Shown: in pieces, positions 11,501 through 25,245 of the stretch
Layout of the letters: each line of letters begins with the position of its first letter
Position numbering within the stretch: the first letter of the stretch is position 1
Origin: Periplaneta americana
Lineage: Eukaryota > Arthropoda > Insecta > Blattodea > Blattidae
DNA length: 64,000 bases
Assembly: GCF_040183065.1 (NCBI RefSeq)
Contig: NC_091130.1
Span: 126,356,914-126,420,913, forward strand
Reading direction: 5' to 3'
The notes under the pieces: model-generated
Seen by the model: the letters and a program-made list of their open reading frames with translations, nothing else
Told to the model about the DNA's origin: nothing
Databases searched by the model: none
Position numbers and translations under genes: made by a program

Positions 11501-14500
11501 AATGGTTACTCTAGAGTAAATCTTTATCCTTAAATTAATTTTTTTAATTAAGCACAATTTTTTTTATAAATCCACTACATGTCTGTGATTAGGTACATTC
11601 TATTCACTTATTATAGCACATATTGAATTGAAAATTTGACCACTTACTGCTAATAGATACTAAAACATACCCTACTAAAATTATTCATGTATCTATAATA
11701 TTATGGGCATAGGGCTTATAGCAATCATCACCGTCAATAAATTAAAAAGGAATTGAAGATTAGTATAAGCCGTATGCCCATAATATTACAGATATTTTAA
11801 TAATTTTAGTAGGGTATGTTTTAGTATCTATTAGCAGTAAGTGGCCAAAATTTTAATTCAATGTGTGCTATGATAAGTGAATAGAGTGTATCTAATCACA
11901 GGTATGTAGTGAATTTATATAAAAAATATGATTAAATTCAAAAATTAATTTAAGGGTAAGATTTACACTAGATTAACCATTCTTCTTTCATTTTAAAGCT
12001 TAATGTGTATACATATATCACTAAAAAAATGAAAGAGCTGTGATAAATAGTATTACAATTCTGACCGCTTGAAGATAGGCTATTTTTACCATTACTTTGC
12101 ATGCGATAACGTCCATTTCCCCTTAAATTTGGTGCTAAACGTAACGGCACGGTTCAAAGATACCGTGGGAATTCTCCAGTTTAGCGAAAAAAAAAAAAAA
12201 AACAAACAAATAAAAAGTTAATATTTTATTTTCCCACTTATGCTGTAATGCGATGTGGAATAGGGTGAAATGCAGCAAGGTCACAACTCTCATATTTTCT
12301 GTAAAGAGTACTGTACTGGAAATATGTGCTTCCCAAACACCAATGCTGTTGCACTGTAAGTACATTGTAATTTCAGATGTGTATAATTCACAGTTTCTTG
12401 AGTTTTTAGAGAGCAACAGGAACAATGTAAAAGCCAAGTTGAAACAATGCACCCAAATTCCTACATGTGTAAATGTTATTTGTTGTTTGAATGTTTTCAC
12501 TGATAAATGTATCAATGTACTAAATCAAAAATCACTCAAAAAGGAGAAGGAAGAAAGAACACAAAAATGTGCATCAAAGAATCCGAAAGCTAAAAAGGTA
12601 ATGCATGATTAATGTTATGCATTAGAATCAATAAAGTGAAGAAGTGTAACTTTTGTTTTTTAATCACTTTTTCCCTTCAAAATGTAATCTTCATCTTACG
12701 ATGTTTGATGACGTATATACGTCCGTTGATGTGACATATTAATGAATTTAAATACTATTATAGTCACAATCATGCCATGGTATGAAAGAAAAATTTCACA
12801 ACCTCGAGCGGGAATCGAACCTGCGACTTCCTGTTTTCCGGTCAGGCACTCTACCACTGAGCTATCGAGTTCGTCTCACGCCAAAGGCTTGGAATTATCC
12901 TTTCATACTGGCGACTCTGTTATAGAGTACTGTCCATAGCGTCTGATCTAGTCAGCACTGCTTATGGGTGTGAAGAAACTTTACAAATGTAATCTTCATC
13001 TTACGATGTTTGATGACGTATATACGTCCGTTGATGTGACATATTAATGAATTTAAATACTATTATAGTCACAATCATGCCATGGTATGAAAGAAAAATT
13101 TCACAACCTCGAGCGGGAATCGAACCTGCGACTTCCTGTTTTCCGGTCAGGCGCTCTACCACTGAGCTATCGAGTTCGTCTCACGCCAAAGGCTTGGAAT
13201 TATCCTTTCATACTGGCGACTCTGTTATAGAGTGATAATTCCAAGCCTTTGGCGTGAGACGAACTCGATAGCTCAGTGGTAGAGTGCCTGACCGGAAAAC
13301 AGGAAGTCGCAGGTTCGATTCCCGCTCGAGGTTGTGAAATTTTTCTTTCATACCATGGCATGATTGTGACTATAATAGTATTTAAATTCCTTCAAAATGA
13401 TTTTCCTGTTACATTTAAGCTAAATACTGAACAAAATATGCATCTTACGAACTCTAATTTCCTCATCGAGTCCCGAAAATTAAATGAAGAGTTTGAATTT
13501 CTCCCCTGATTTGAGAGGTGGAGCCGCTAGGAGCGCCACATGCAAGATGTCTCCCTATTATATCGTGTGAAATACTGTAAGATGTCCGTCTTGTTAGTAT
13601 TAAGTCTTTGGTGAAAACCACAGAGGGCGCAGTAATGAATGAGAACATATTGTATGAAAAAATAATGTCTGTTCTCTTAACCGGAGTTGCGGGTAACAAT
13701 GGTTCTGCTGTGACAGCAAGAGTGTAGTACTATATGAACGAACCTGTGATCATCTTCGGCAACTACAAGAAGCATCCTATTTGCGACTGCATCCCGCTTT
13801 GGTGTGAAGACAACGACGAATTTCGCAGCGATCGAGGGATTACAAGTTTCGCTGTCGCTCCCGCGTCCTGCACCCCTCGTTGGTGTGCTCAGACCTTTAT
13901 ACTGTAATCGTATTTACCCTTTGGTCATCACTCTACTCCCTTTTATAAAAGAAAACACTTTCTCTTCCTGTTCTTCTAATAACCTCTTCTAAAGGAGTCA
14001 GAACTAATCCTTCCTTTATCCCTCATTGCATACAATATTCTCTTTAACATGTTTCACGCTGACCAGGAAGCTGAACAAATCCTTTGTCTTTCAATGCACT
14101 GAAGGGGTAGAAGGTTTGAGATTTTGTTCCGAATATATTCTTGGAAGTTTGTAGGAGAAAGGGTTTCCTAAATTATCAGTTTTGCCATTTTAAAATTACA
14201 TTTTCTTGGAGAAGTTATTGTTTTAGGTTCACTATAACCGAAATGAGGGTTCACTATAAACGGAAATATTAAAGTATTTTTTAATGTATGCAGGTCGGGA
14301 CCAACGATTTAGGTTCACTATAGCCCAATGTTCACTATATCCAGAGCTGACTGTATTCATAAAAGTACTGTATAATATCAGAACTACTTGCCTGTAGCTG
14401 TTGTCTCTCACGATCAATTTGTTGCATTGCTCTTTCTCGCTCCTTTTCAAGGGCTTTTGTTGCAGCTTCCAGACGCGCAGATTCTTGCCGCAAGGTCCAC

Positions 14501-17500
14501 CTGTCCTCCTCAGTGTTTTGTCGTTGTTCTGCTAGTTGCTGTTCAAGCTGTGCCACCAGACCTACCAGCCGTTTGCGTTCTTCTTCTGATACTGACCTTT
14601 GTTTCTCCAAGTTTTCTCTTGTCACTATTACGTAAGAGAATAAAGAATTTGTTTGAATGTAACAAATGTTACTGACAAGTACTGTTGATAAAAACAGAAT
14701 GAAGATTAACATACTTGTTTTTACTTATATTTTTCTGATTTTTTTTAAATATAATATATATATATATATATTTTTTTTTTGTATAAAATATTATCTTGTA
14801 ATGAAAAAATAAATTACTTCTAAAAATATCTATCTATACTAAATAAATTTTACAAGAGAAAGAGTTCATCCAAAGGGCTGAACTCGGGAAGGGTACCCAA
14901 AACGCTCATTGCATTTCCGTGTTGAATTGCAATATTTAAACATTGACGCAAATAAATAGTGCAACGATGATCACCGGTAATGGAGATGAAAATTTGGCCG
15001 ATTTGAGATACCAAAACTTTAGCGTCAAGACTCCAAGGACCGAAGGTCTCCACAGCAAAGGAGACAAAGATATAATTGTCTAAAAGATGAATTGTCTAAA
15101 AGATGAGCATACTTATTGACTTTTTTTTTCACGGCTAATTCAGCAGCAGATGCTGCGCGTCTGGAGGTATTCGGCAAATGAGATGGAGCTAGAGTGTCAA
15201 CGCAAGTGGAATCCCAAGTTAAAGATTTTCCTCTAGACCATGGAATTAAGGTGAGACCATCGGGCCGTTTACCATCCGCGCAACTAATACCTGGTGGGTC
15301 CAAAAGAGACGGGATGCCACAAGAAGTCAGAGATCTTTTAATGATATCACTGAGTGAGGTATGTCTGGGAATGCGACCCTTGCTCCTCGCACAACTGAGT
15401 GCATGATGACCGTAAATATCAGCAATTCCTCTGCAAGTACATTGGTGTGGCTGGCAGAGTTTACACCCAAGGCGTAAAGCCATTGTGATTTTAAAGGATG
15501 TACTATCTATTAGAGTGCCGATGTGAGGAGAAGTTATGCATGTAACCAAGCTCCAGACTCACTCTCTTGAAGAGCTAGGAGACGTGCAATGTCTTGTTCG
15601 GATTTGAAAGAAGAAAGGAGTTTATCTAAAATTTTTTGGGAAAAGATAAAGTCCCACTGCTTTTGAAATTCAGGATGGGCAGGAGGATGAGTGGTTTGTG
15701 AGGAAGTATACCAACTAGTCAGAGCATCACGCACATGACAGATTTCAGTTGCATCACTGTATAAAGGAAAGAGTGGTTTGATGCAACGGAATAGTAATGA
15801 AACTGGGAGACAGAATATTATAAATAAACATGGATACGACATAGTGTTATTTATAAAATTACCAGGTAATTTTAGTGAAAAACAAAGATGAACTACAGTA
15901 CGTGTATTATACAACCTACAAGACATTGGTATGTTAATACAAGTAATACGAGTATTGAAATATTTGTTTGTATGATTATGTCTGTATCAGTGGCGTATAC
16001 TGGTTAAAGGGTTTGGGCTACCGCTGACCCTATTATTACACAAAATATATCTAACAATTACTTTAATTTTAATTACTATGGTAAAACTAATAATACAAAA
16101 TTATTACATTATGTTATATTATAAACTTTTTCTTTTGTAATTTCCTTGGGCTACCACCGGTAGCCCGCAAAATACGCCCCTGGTCTGTATATTCCATATT
16201 GCTCTAGTATGTTCAATAAAATTTGTTGACTTATGGATGCTAAAATATATGTAATATTCCAGGTCAAATTCTATGTTATTGTAATTATGGTTAGTATTAT
16301 CATGGCCGACTTGATGCTCCCTTCGTTTCTTTGTATACGGCCTTGACAATAGTAATCTTATTCTGAAATTGGTTAATTTCTCAATTTCACCACAAGGCAC
16401 TGTCTTCCAAAGTTTGGTGTACACAGAAGAAATACTCAATATGAACTAAAATAAAAGATTAAAGAGTAATAATAACACTTATAAATAATAAATAAGAAAA
16501 TAAGCTGTGAATGTTACCTATGTCCCAGCTACTATAGGAACTTGATAAAATACATTGCAAATGCCTTGGATTTATAGTACTGATTAGTAGAAATTGATGT
16601 GATCATAGGAGAACTGCAAGCCCACCAACCCATCCTAAATATGTACCTTACTTATATACGAAAATCGTCGTACGTGAATGAAGAATACGGCCATATTTCA
16701 TTAATGTAACAGTGGGTTTCAGTGTCGCCAAAATAGTAATAATACTACACACCTAATCAAACCTAACCTAACCTCTCTCATAATACTACACACCTAATCG
16801 AACCTAACCTAACCTGTCACTTAATACTACACACCTATAGTAACAATCCTCACATCTAGTAGTATCATTTCCTTTGCATGTATTGCCGAACCTGCTACTT
16901 GTGTCAGTAGCCATTTAGTGGAAGTGGATCATATTTTCAGGAAGAAAATATGGCGACTTTCATAATAATTACATTTAGTTTGTTCAGTATATGTTTTGTA
17001 ATATATTAAATGTGTTAATGTAGTAATAATTCCATATATGACGAGCTTGGTATCAAAGTTGGGCAACGCCACTTTTACTCTTTTCACAGGAGAGACTAAA
17101 AACTAGATCCTTGGAAGCCAATGTCACTGTTATACGTACATTTGTTTTAAACATTCTCATGGGTCATAGAAACATTTTTTCGGTCTCAAAATGTGATTAA
17201 AACTAATATTCAGGTCACAATTTAAGTTTAAAAAGTGAAGTTGTTCATCTCTGAAATTAAGTCATGGAGTTGTCTCTTTCTGAAACCAAACAAAGCCATA
17301 TTTAAAGTGAAATTGTCTACTATTGAATCTAAGTCTCTTCTAACTCTGTTTCAAAGCAAATTTACGTAAAACAGTACTTATTCATCCACAAACCGATTAT
17401 ATAAACAATCAGTCATGTTGGATTCACGATGCATGATGGGAAAAGGTGGAACGAATGTGGGCTTCTCATTGACTACTGAAGGAATTGTCCTAATTTGAAA

Positions 17501-20500
17501 CCAAGCCACAGTGGAGTTGTCTACATTTTGATACTAAAGCGCACAATTAAGTGCTATTTTCGCTCTGTTCTGTCCGTTTTTGAACCTAAACAGTTTCAGA
17601 ATCACATTCAGCATATAAAATTCTATGCTCCTCATATATACAGTACAATAAGAATTGAAATGTGTTGTGGCTGTGATAAAAGTAATGAAAATTAAAAACA
17701 AAATTGTTTAGTCACACGTTAAAAAGTGTTAAAATTAAAAAAAAAAAAAAAAAGGTATATTACCTTGGACAGACGTGATGTTACGTCTTCATCAGTGTCT
17801 CCTGAACTACTGGTGATCTTGAATTCTGCGATGTGCATTTGTCAGTTGTAGGGGTGGGGGTATTGCCCCTATGGTATGTTTATATATTTCGTATTGTTCT
17901 AAGATGTTTAACTGTGAACTTTTTGGTGTGATGTGTAAAATTTCCATATCTGTTTCTATATTATTGTAGTCATGATTATTGTTGATAATATGTTCTGCGT
18001 AATTTGATGTGATGTAGGGTTTGGTTATAGTTTTAATATGTTCATTATATCTTGCGTGAAAGGATCTTCCTCTCTGTCCTATGTAAAAATGTGGGCAACT
18101 ATTGCATTTTAGTTTGTAAACTCCAGTTGAATTATATTTATTTGAATGTTTAATGTGAATATTTAGATATTTCTGTGTTGTGTTATTTGTTTTGTATGGT
18201 ATCTTGTATTTTAGTTTTCTGAATGAAGTTGCAATTTTGTGAGTATTGGTATTGTGATATGTTAATGTTATGTATTTATTCTCACGTGGTATTTGTGTTG
18301 GTTTGTTTTGTTTTTGTTTTGCCTTTTTTATTAGTGTGTCTATTATGTTAGGGTTGTATCCAATGTCTTGTGCTATATATTTTATTGTGTTTAATTCTTC
18401 AGTGTAGTTGTCATTGCTCATTGGTATATTAATTAATCTGTGTGTCATTGTACAGAAAGCTTTATGTTGTATGGGATGGTTTGATGAATTGTGTATATGT
18501 GTTGTGGTTGTCGTGGGTTTCCTGTATATTTTGAATTCGTGTCTTTTATTTGTTTTGGTTATGGTGATGTCTAAGAAGTTTATAGCTTGATTATGTTCTG
18601 TTTCTATTGTATACTTTAAATTGGGATGTATTTTGTTGAGTTGTTGATGTTGATGAAAATTGGTTTATAATGCCACATTGGCAGTGATAAAAGTGTGCAA
18701 TATTCGTCCAGTGGCTGGTGGATACTCTACATTGACTAAATCTCCAAAATGAAATCCCTGACTTTATTTTAGCTGCTAACTTAACCAAAGAGGACAACTT
18801 ATGAAAAATAAGACCATAAATATTCATCAGTCGATATGCACTAAAAGATGAAGTCATTCAGTTGGTACCTTTTAGTTCTGCTTCACGTGCCTGCAAAGCT
18901 GCTTCCCGTGTATCCAGCTGACTGTGATGCTGACTGCTAAGTTCAGTCTGCAGTCCACTAATTTCTTGACTGTTGCGTCCTAACTGCTCCAGTGCTGTGT
19001 GAAGACTCCTGCATAAGTCAATACCATTATTCTTGTTACCACAAGAAATTGTTAAAATGTTTACATTAATCACATTAAATTTGTTGAGAAAATACAAAAC
19101 TGTGCTTGTACAAACAATACTATGATTAGTACAGACTGTCTACCTATACCAATCATAACGCATAACAATGTTCAATGTTCGGAAGGTAATTAAAAAATAA
19201 CAAACCAAAAAAGAAATCGGTATTAACGGCATGACAAATTTTTATGTTTAAAAGATATTCTGACATCTTCATTCCTTTAACTCTACTCTGAAAGATTGAA
19301 TATTTCCTATATTATGGAAACAAATTGCAATTATCCCTGTATTTAAAAGCAGAAAAAGACAAGTTGTTAGAAACTACAGACCAATTACCATTTTAAATTA
19401 AGTATTTTAAATATTTCTGAAATGATTGTCCACAAGCCCATTTTCTTTTGTGGAAAACAAACTAAACACAGAACGGGTTCACTAAACCCAAAACCACAGT
19501 AACCTACTTGATTTTGTACTTAAGTAAAATTGTACCCATAATTGAAATGTGAGAGCAAACTGATTCAATACATAAGGTTATTCAAAAGCCAGGAAAGATT
19601 ATTTCATTTTCATAGAAACGTCTGTTTCATTGTTTCACTATTGTTACTATGGCAAATTAAATCAATCTTCTTAATGTATACAGCTTTTTGCTGACAACTA
19701 TGGCAAATTAAATCAATCTTTTTAATGTATCCAGCTTTTTGCTGACAACATAAAGTCCACTATGGTCCACTATAGTCTATTCAGTTGTTGTTTATCACGA
19801 AAAATGAGGGGTATTTTGATCGGTGTTCATTATAGATGCTTGTTGCTAGTAGCCAGAGTTGGGGTGTAGTCAATATATACTGCAGGGCTGTGTCTTCTGG
19901 AACTGGTACTGATGATTTTAATTTACTTCTTTTGTGGTTTATGGATGGACAGTATAGAAGAATGTGTTCCAGATCTTCATCGTGATCATTACACCACAGA
20001 CAAGTAGAATTATCAGAAATGTGAAATCGGTGTAGGTACAATTTTGTGTGACAATGTGACCTGTTCTGGCTCTTGTTAAAAATGTTTGAACATGTCTGGG
20101 CAAGTTTTTGTACATTTCCAGGTAATTTGGTTTCTTTTGTACAGACTGTAAATTTTTTCCTTTGTCAGAAGAGAGCCAATTGTTGATCCATAGGTTTGTA
20201 AAATGAGACTTTACTGAAGCAAAAGCACTGGATAGAGATATCACTTGAAGAGATCTTGGTTGCAAATATGTTGCCTGTTTTGCAATATTATCGACTTTCT
20301 TATTTCCAGGTATACCACAATGACTAGGTATCCATTGAAATGTTAGGTTTAATGAAGAATTTTGTTAAAGGAATGAATCATAAAACTGAAACATTTAAAC
20401 AAATCCAGGAAAAATTTCCTGCTATTAGTGACTCAAAAATAAAAGAGGGAGCTTTCAGTGGACCACAAATTTATCACTTTACTTTACTTTGAGGTACAAG

Positions 20501-23500
20501 GGGTTGATGTATAATATTTTCCTTCCCTGGCTCTAGTGATTGTTGTTTTATTTTATAATGCTTAACTCGAGCGCGACTGCTCCATTCACACAGAAAGCAA
20601 CAAAATTTTGTGTAACCTAATTGCATTCCAAGAAGCAATACTACAACCTTCAAATGCGCAGATATAAACCATTCGTGCTTTGAATATTATCATTAAAGCA
20701 CACTTTAAAGAAATACATGTCTTACACAGAATACTAACACCATGGAAATCTCCTGGTAAACGGAAGCAATTTCATACGGTGAACCTGTTTCTCCTCCTCC
20801 AAATGGAACCGAAAAGGGCAATAAAACAATTTCCGCTTCTAGAAGTCGTTTTGACAGAGTGGTCTATTGCAAAATATAAACTACAGTAATGTAATTAAAG
20901 CTCACAGTGAAAGAAATGCACAACTCAAGTAAAATCAGGTGAATTGAATCAAATTCATACTGCGAACCTGTTTCACCCCCTCCAAGTAGACTTGTAAAAG
21001 AGCACTAAAATAATTTCTGTTTCTAGAAGTGCTTCTAACACGGTGACCTACTTATACTAATATTGTTTTCACATAAGGGTCGTCACATTTGTAAAACATT
21101 TGGCTGCAAAAGGGTATCTGTCAGATACAGGGGGGAGAGCCATTAATCCTTCCCATTGAAGGCTTTAAGGAACCAACCTGGACAAATACCCAATGTCCCA
21201 TCCCTACCTTCCCGTGGTGCAGCTGTTAGTAAGCATAATTTTATAAGCTGAACTAAAGGGAGGGGCTACTCATCAATTAGCACTGGTCAGCTTGATGAGT
21301 TAATGACTGAATTTGGTATAATTTTCCTCTAATCAATACCTAATTCCCTCTTTACCCTTTCCTATCCAGTCCTCTTGACTGAACTCTTACTTTTTTCGAT
21401 CCCGATGCCATTAGAGCATTCGAGGCCTAGAGGTTCATTTCCCTTTCCTTCCTCCTCTTTCTACTTTTCTGTTCCTAGTGCTGACCTGCTATGGCAGTAA
21501 AATCGTCCTCCAGTGGCTTAAGGAGAGAAAGCTGGTGATCAACAAGATCTCCCAGCTAGGTCCAATGGACCCGTCGACCAACAGCAGGTGTGGTCCTCCA
21601 GACATTCTGGGGGTTGTGTGTGAATGAAGTAGCCACCAAAACGTTAAAATATGGTGTTCACTTAAATCGGCTACAACTTGCCATTTTCACTATCTTTGAA
21701 AAATATTGGAGTGCAAGAGGTCAAATGACTTTATTGTCAAGTGTCTGGCATTGGAAAACAACAACAACATTGTGAACATTTTTTGATAGTATTTTCAAGA
21801 ATTTAAGTTGGGCTGATTACTTGGTTGGGTTTTTTCCGAGGTTTTCTCCAACCATAAGGCGAATGTCAGGTAATCTATGACGAATTCTCGGCCTCATCTC
21901 GCCAAATACCATTTCGCTATCACCAATCCCATTGACACTAAATAACCTAGTGGTTGATACAGTGTCGTTAAATGATCAAATAAAAAAAAAGACGTGAAAT
22001 ATAAGCTACATGTGAAGTTACAAAATCTTGTGGCAAAGAATTTAAAGTGTCTGTGATGTCCAAAGAAGGGAAGTACTACAAATGGCTGACATATCGGTAT
22101 ATTCGTCACATGACATTACACAGGAAATATCACCACATATGGTTGTAAACTACTGTGGATATTTGAAATTTAAAAGTGTATTTTAGTGCAATCTAGTGTT
22201 GTTTTGTATAATAAGAACTGTAGGCATAGTGTATAAGACTTCCACAAGAAGTGATGTATTTATAGTGCATTTAAAACAATTAGTAACCAACATGACAGAA
22301 ATGTTCGTGTGTCACAACACATTTGCAATATTTTATTTCTTAATGGCACTGTTAATTTTTTTTAAAGTTCGTGATTTAGCAGTTACATGTACTACACAAG
22401 TGTCTTAATTGTTTGGAAAACAATTGAATGCATTTATGTCATTTGGCACAATAATATGAACATTTTCCATTTTGGTAATAAATCTAGTGGCAAGAAAATG
22501 TTCGTGTGTCACACCATACAATATTTAATATTTTTTGCATTATTAATTATTCCTTTTCATTAAGAATTTGTGTTTATATTTAGGAATGCTTATGTTAAAA
22601 GACAGTAATGTCTTTTTCATGAATTACTAAGTATTTAATTAAATATCCTGTGAAGATCATAGTCAGGTACTTAAAAAATGTTACAGTAATGTCTTTTTCA
22701 TGAATTACTAAGTATTTAATTAAATATCCTGTGAAGATCATAGTTAGGTACTTAAAAATGTTACTTGTGTCACTATGGAATGACCCCTACACACGAAATA
22801 CAGTGATGTTTTTAATAAATGAATTATATTGTGCATCTCGAAAACCCGAACTGATGAAACATTTTGCTTGTGATTTTTTAATTCTGGAGGTCGAAATTAG
22901 TAAGAATTTTTTAACATTTTGCTTGTTATTTTTTAATTCAGGAGGTCGAAATTAGTAAGAATTTGTTAGTTTTATGTCTGGCGCAAAATGACTGTTGACC
23001 AGTGTTATTTATCAATGATCACAAATTCTTGAAAATGAAAATGCCTTCAATAAGCAAACAAAATGTCACATACCTGGAATATGAAGATGCCTCCTTTAAA
23101 GCCTCACTTTCCATAGCTCGTGCTCTATTTAGGTGTTCTAACATCTCAGAGTGCTGCCTATGAGCTTCCTCCAAGTTCTGCCGATGCAGTTCTCGCAACT
23201 GTTGTACTTCCTGTGCATGCTCTTTCTGGAGGGCTGCTAATCTCAATTGTTGCTGTTCCACAAAATTTGCTTGTTCTTCCTGTAACATTAAGGTACGGTC
23301 ACACGTCGCTACTTTTGCAGCGATGCAGTACAAAAAACTGCGCAACTCTCATACTGTGACGTGTGAACAATAGTGCAACCCGAAAAGTAGCGGCTGCCAA
23401 ACCTGCTGCCCGCTACTTTTCCACGCTGCGCACAGCTTAGAAGTAGCGATGTGTGAACAGGGTTCTCAGGGTTGCAGCCGCAGCATTTTTGATATCGGTT

Positions 23501-25182
23501 TTGTTGAAACTTTTGCTGCGGTTGCGACCAGTGTTGCCACCCAAATGTGCTAATGATACTTTTATTGTTTGGATGTATTTTAATGTTAGATGTGATGAAA
23601 ATAAATTATTTGTAACAGTTATTAAATGCACAACACAGTCCGAGCATATTTGCTGATGATATAATTCAATTTTTTTATTTTCTGTAGCGTAGTTTCAAAC
23701 AGGAGGGTTGCCAACATTGATTACGTGAATATGCTGTTGGTTATCATTTAAGTATAAAGGCGTTTTTAAAAGCTTTATAGTAAAAATAATGCCAATTTCT
23801 GAATACTAGTTAGGACAGAAAAGCAAATAATAGATAAGTAAGCTTTCGCATGAGTTTTTTTAATAATGCGAACATAACCACAAAATGTACATTGAGAAGT
23901 CAACATGGAGATGGAAACCTGCAGCATGACTGCGGCTGCAAAAGTAGCGCCTCGTGTGTGAACAGACTCGCAACCTCCAGTTGCAACTTTTGCTGCACTC
24001 AGGTTGTGCAGCATGCTACTTTTGTCTTACGTGACTGTACCTTTACAATGAAATAAAATAAGCCTTTCAACCATTGATGTTATTCAGTCTCAGTGAGATG
24101 GGAATTTTATAATTATTTCATAAATAGCAAGAATATTTAAAGAAGTAGCTGTGGCTTACTTCAATGTTAAGTACGATTTATTTTTCCGGTAATTTACCAG
24201 TCCATTGTATAACCATGGTGAGTGACCACAAAGAATAAATCGTATTATCAAAAGATTTTCCTAAGAGAGCTGACAAACGTTATGAAAATGTTCATTCATA
24301 GTTTTGGGAATATGAAACCCTGCCAAATATTATTACAGAAAAAAAATTTCAGTAAAATGAGATTTTACCTCTATGTAAGGTACAAACATTGGTGCTGCCA
24401 TATTTTGACTATTGCGACATTCTACTAACAGATTTAAATTCTAACTTAGCTCAAAGACTGCAGCGCGTTCATAATGCCTGCATACGTTTGTTTAATTTGC
24501 AACATCCGCAAATACGACCACATTACACCTTCCCTTGAAACGCTCCAATGGTTAAGATTACAGGACCGAAGATATATCCATTCATTAATTTTCCTATATC
24601 GCATCATCAATACTTTTTCGCCTAACTATCTCTCGGTGCATTTTAATTTCTTGTCCTCTTATCACAGCCTGGGTACTCGTTCTAAAAATGACCCTTTATT
24701 ATCTATGCCTTGCCATAAAACAGCTCACCATTCTTCCTCTTTCATAGTATCAGCAATTCGTTTCTGGAACTCCCTAACCAGCTCCCTCAGGAAGTGTCGA
24801 ACGATATTGCAATTTAAAAGTAAATTGTTTAAACACGTGACCAGTATTCAGGTTTAATTCTCCTTTGTGTGTATGTGTGTATATATATGTAATTTTCCTC
24901 AGTGTTGTATAGTTATAATTTACTTTAAATTTGTTATTCTTGTAATTTGTAATATTGGTTCACTTACCGCTTGCATATTCATTGAATGTAACTTCGAGCC
25001 TCATATTATTTTGTAATTATTATTTAGTATGTTTGGATTAATTTACTCAACTTGTGCTTGTTATGACTGTATAAATTTTTTATTAGTGTTCTTTAAATAT
25101 TAGTAAAATTGTACCAGCTTCTTTTATTTCTGGCTAAGTGGAAGAGAAGGCATGATGGCCTTAACTTCGCCAGAATAAATAA

Positions 25183-25245
<63 letters not shown>

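Larger units (their letters stand above)
12678..13390. repeat. Tandem plus inverted array of a tRNA-like repeat
   Basis: Two direct copies of a ~305-bp unit (12678-12934 and 12986-13232), nearly identical, followed at 13231 by a third partial copy in inverted orientation to 13390. Each carries a 72-nt tRNA-like core. The inverted junction GTTATAGAGTGATAATTCC joins the end of copy 2 to the inverted copy 3. Confidence 0.9.

Noticed and set aside
12253-12612. 119-codon + strand frame, Lys-rich end
   Set aside because: No family resemblance; opposite-strand frame is similarly open; A-rich composition explains it.
12800-13333. Three functional tRNA-Ser genes
   Set aside because: C at position 33, a mismatch in the anticodon stem and no long variable arm argue against functional Ser tRNAs; the units are repeats.
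12678-13390. CRISPR-like array
   Set aside because: Units are ~305 bp with tRNA-like cores and one inverted copy; no short regular repeats or spacers, and the genome is animal.
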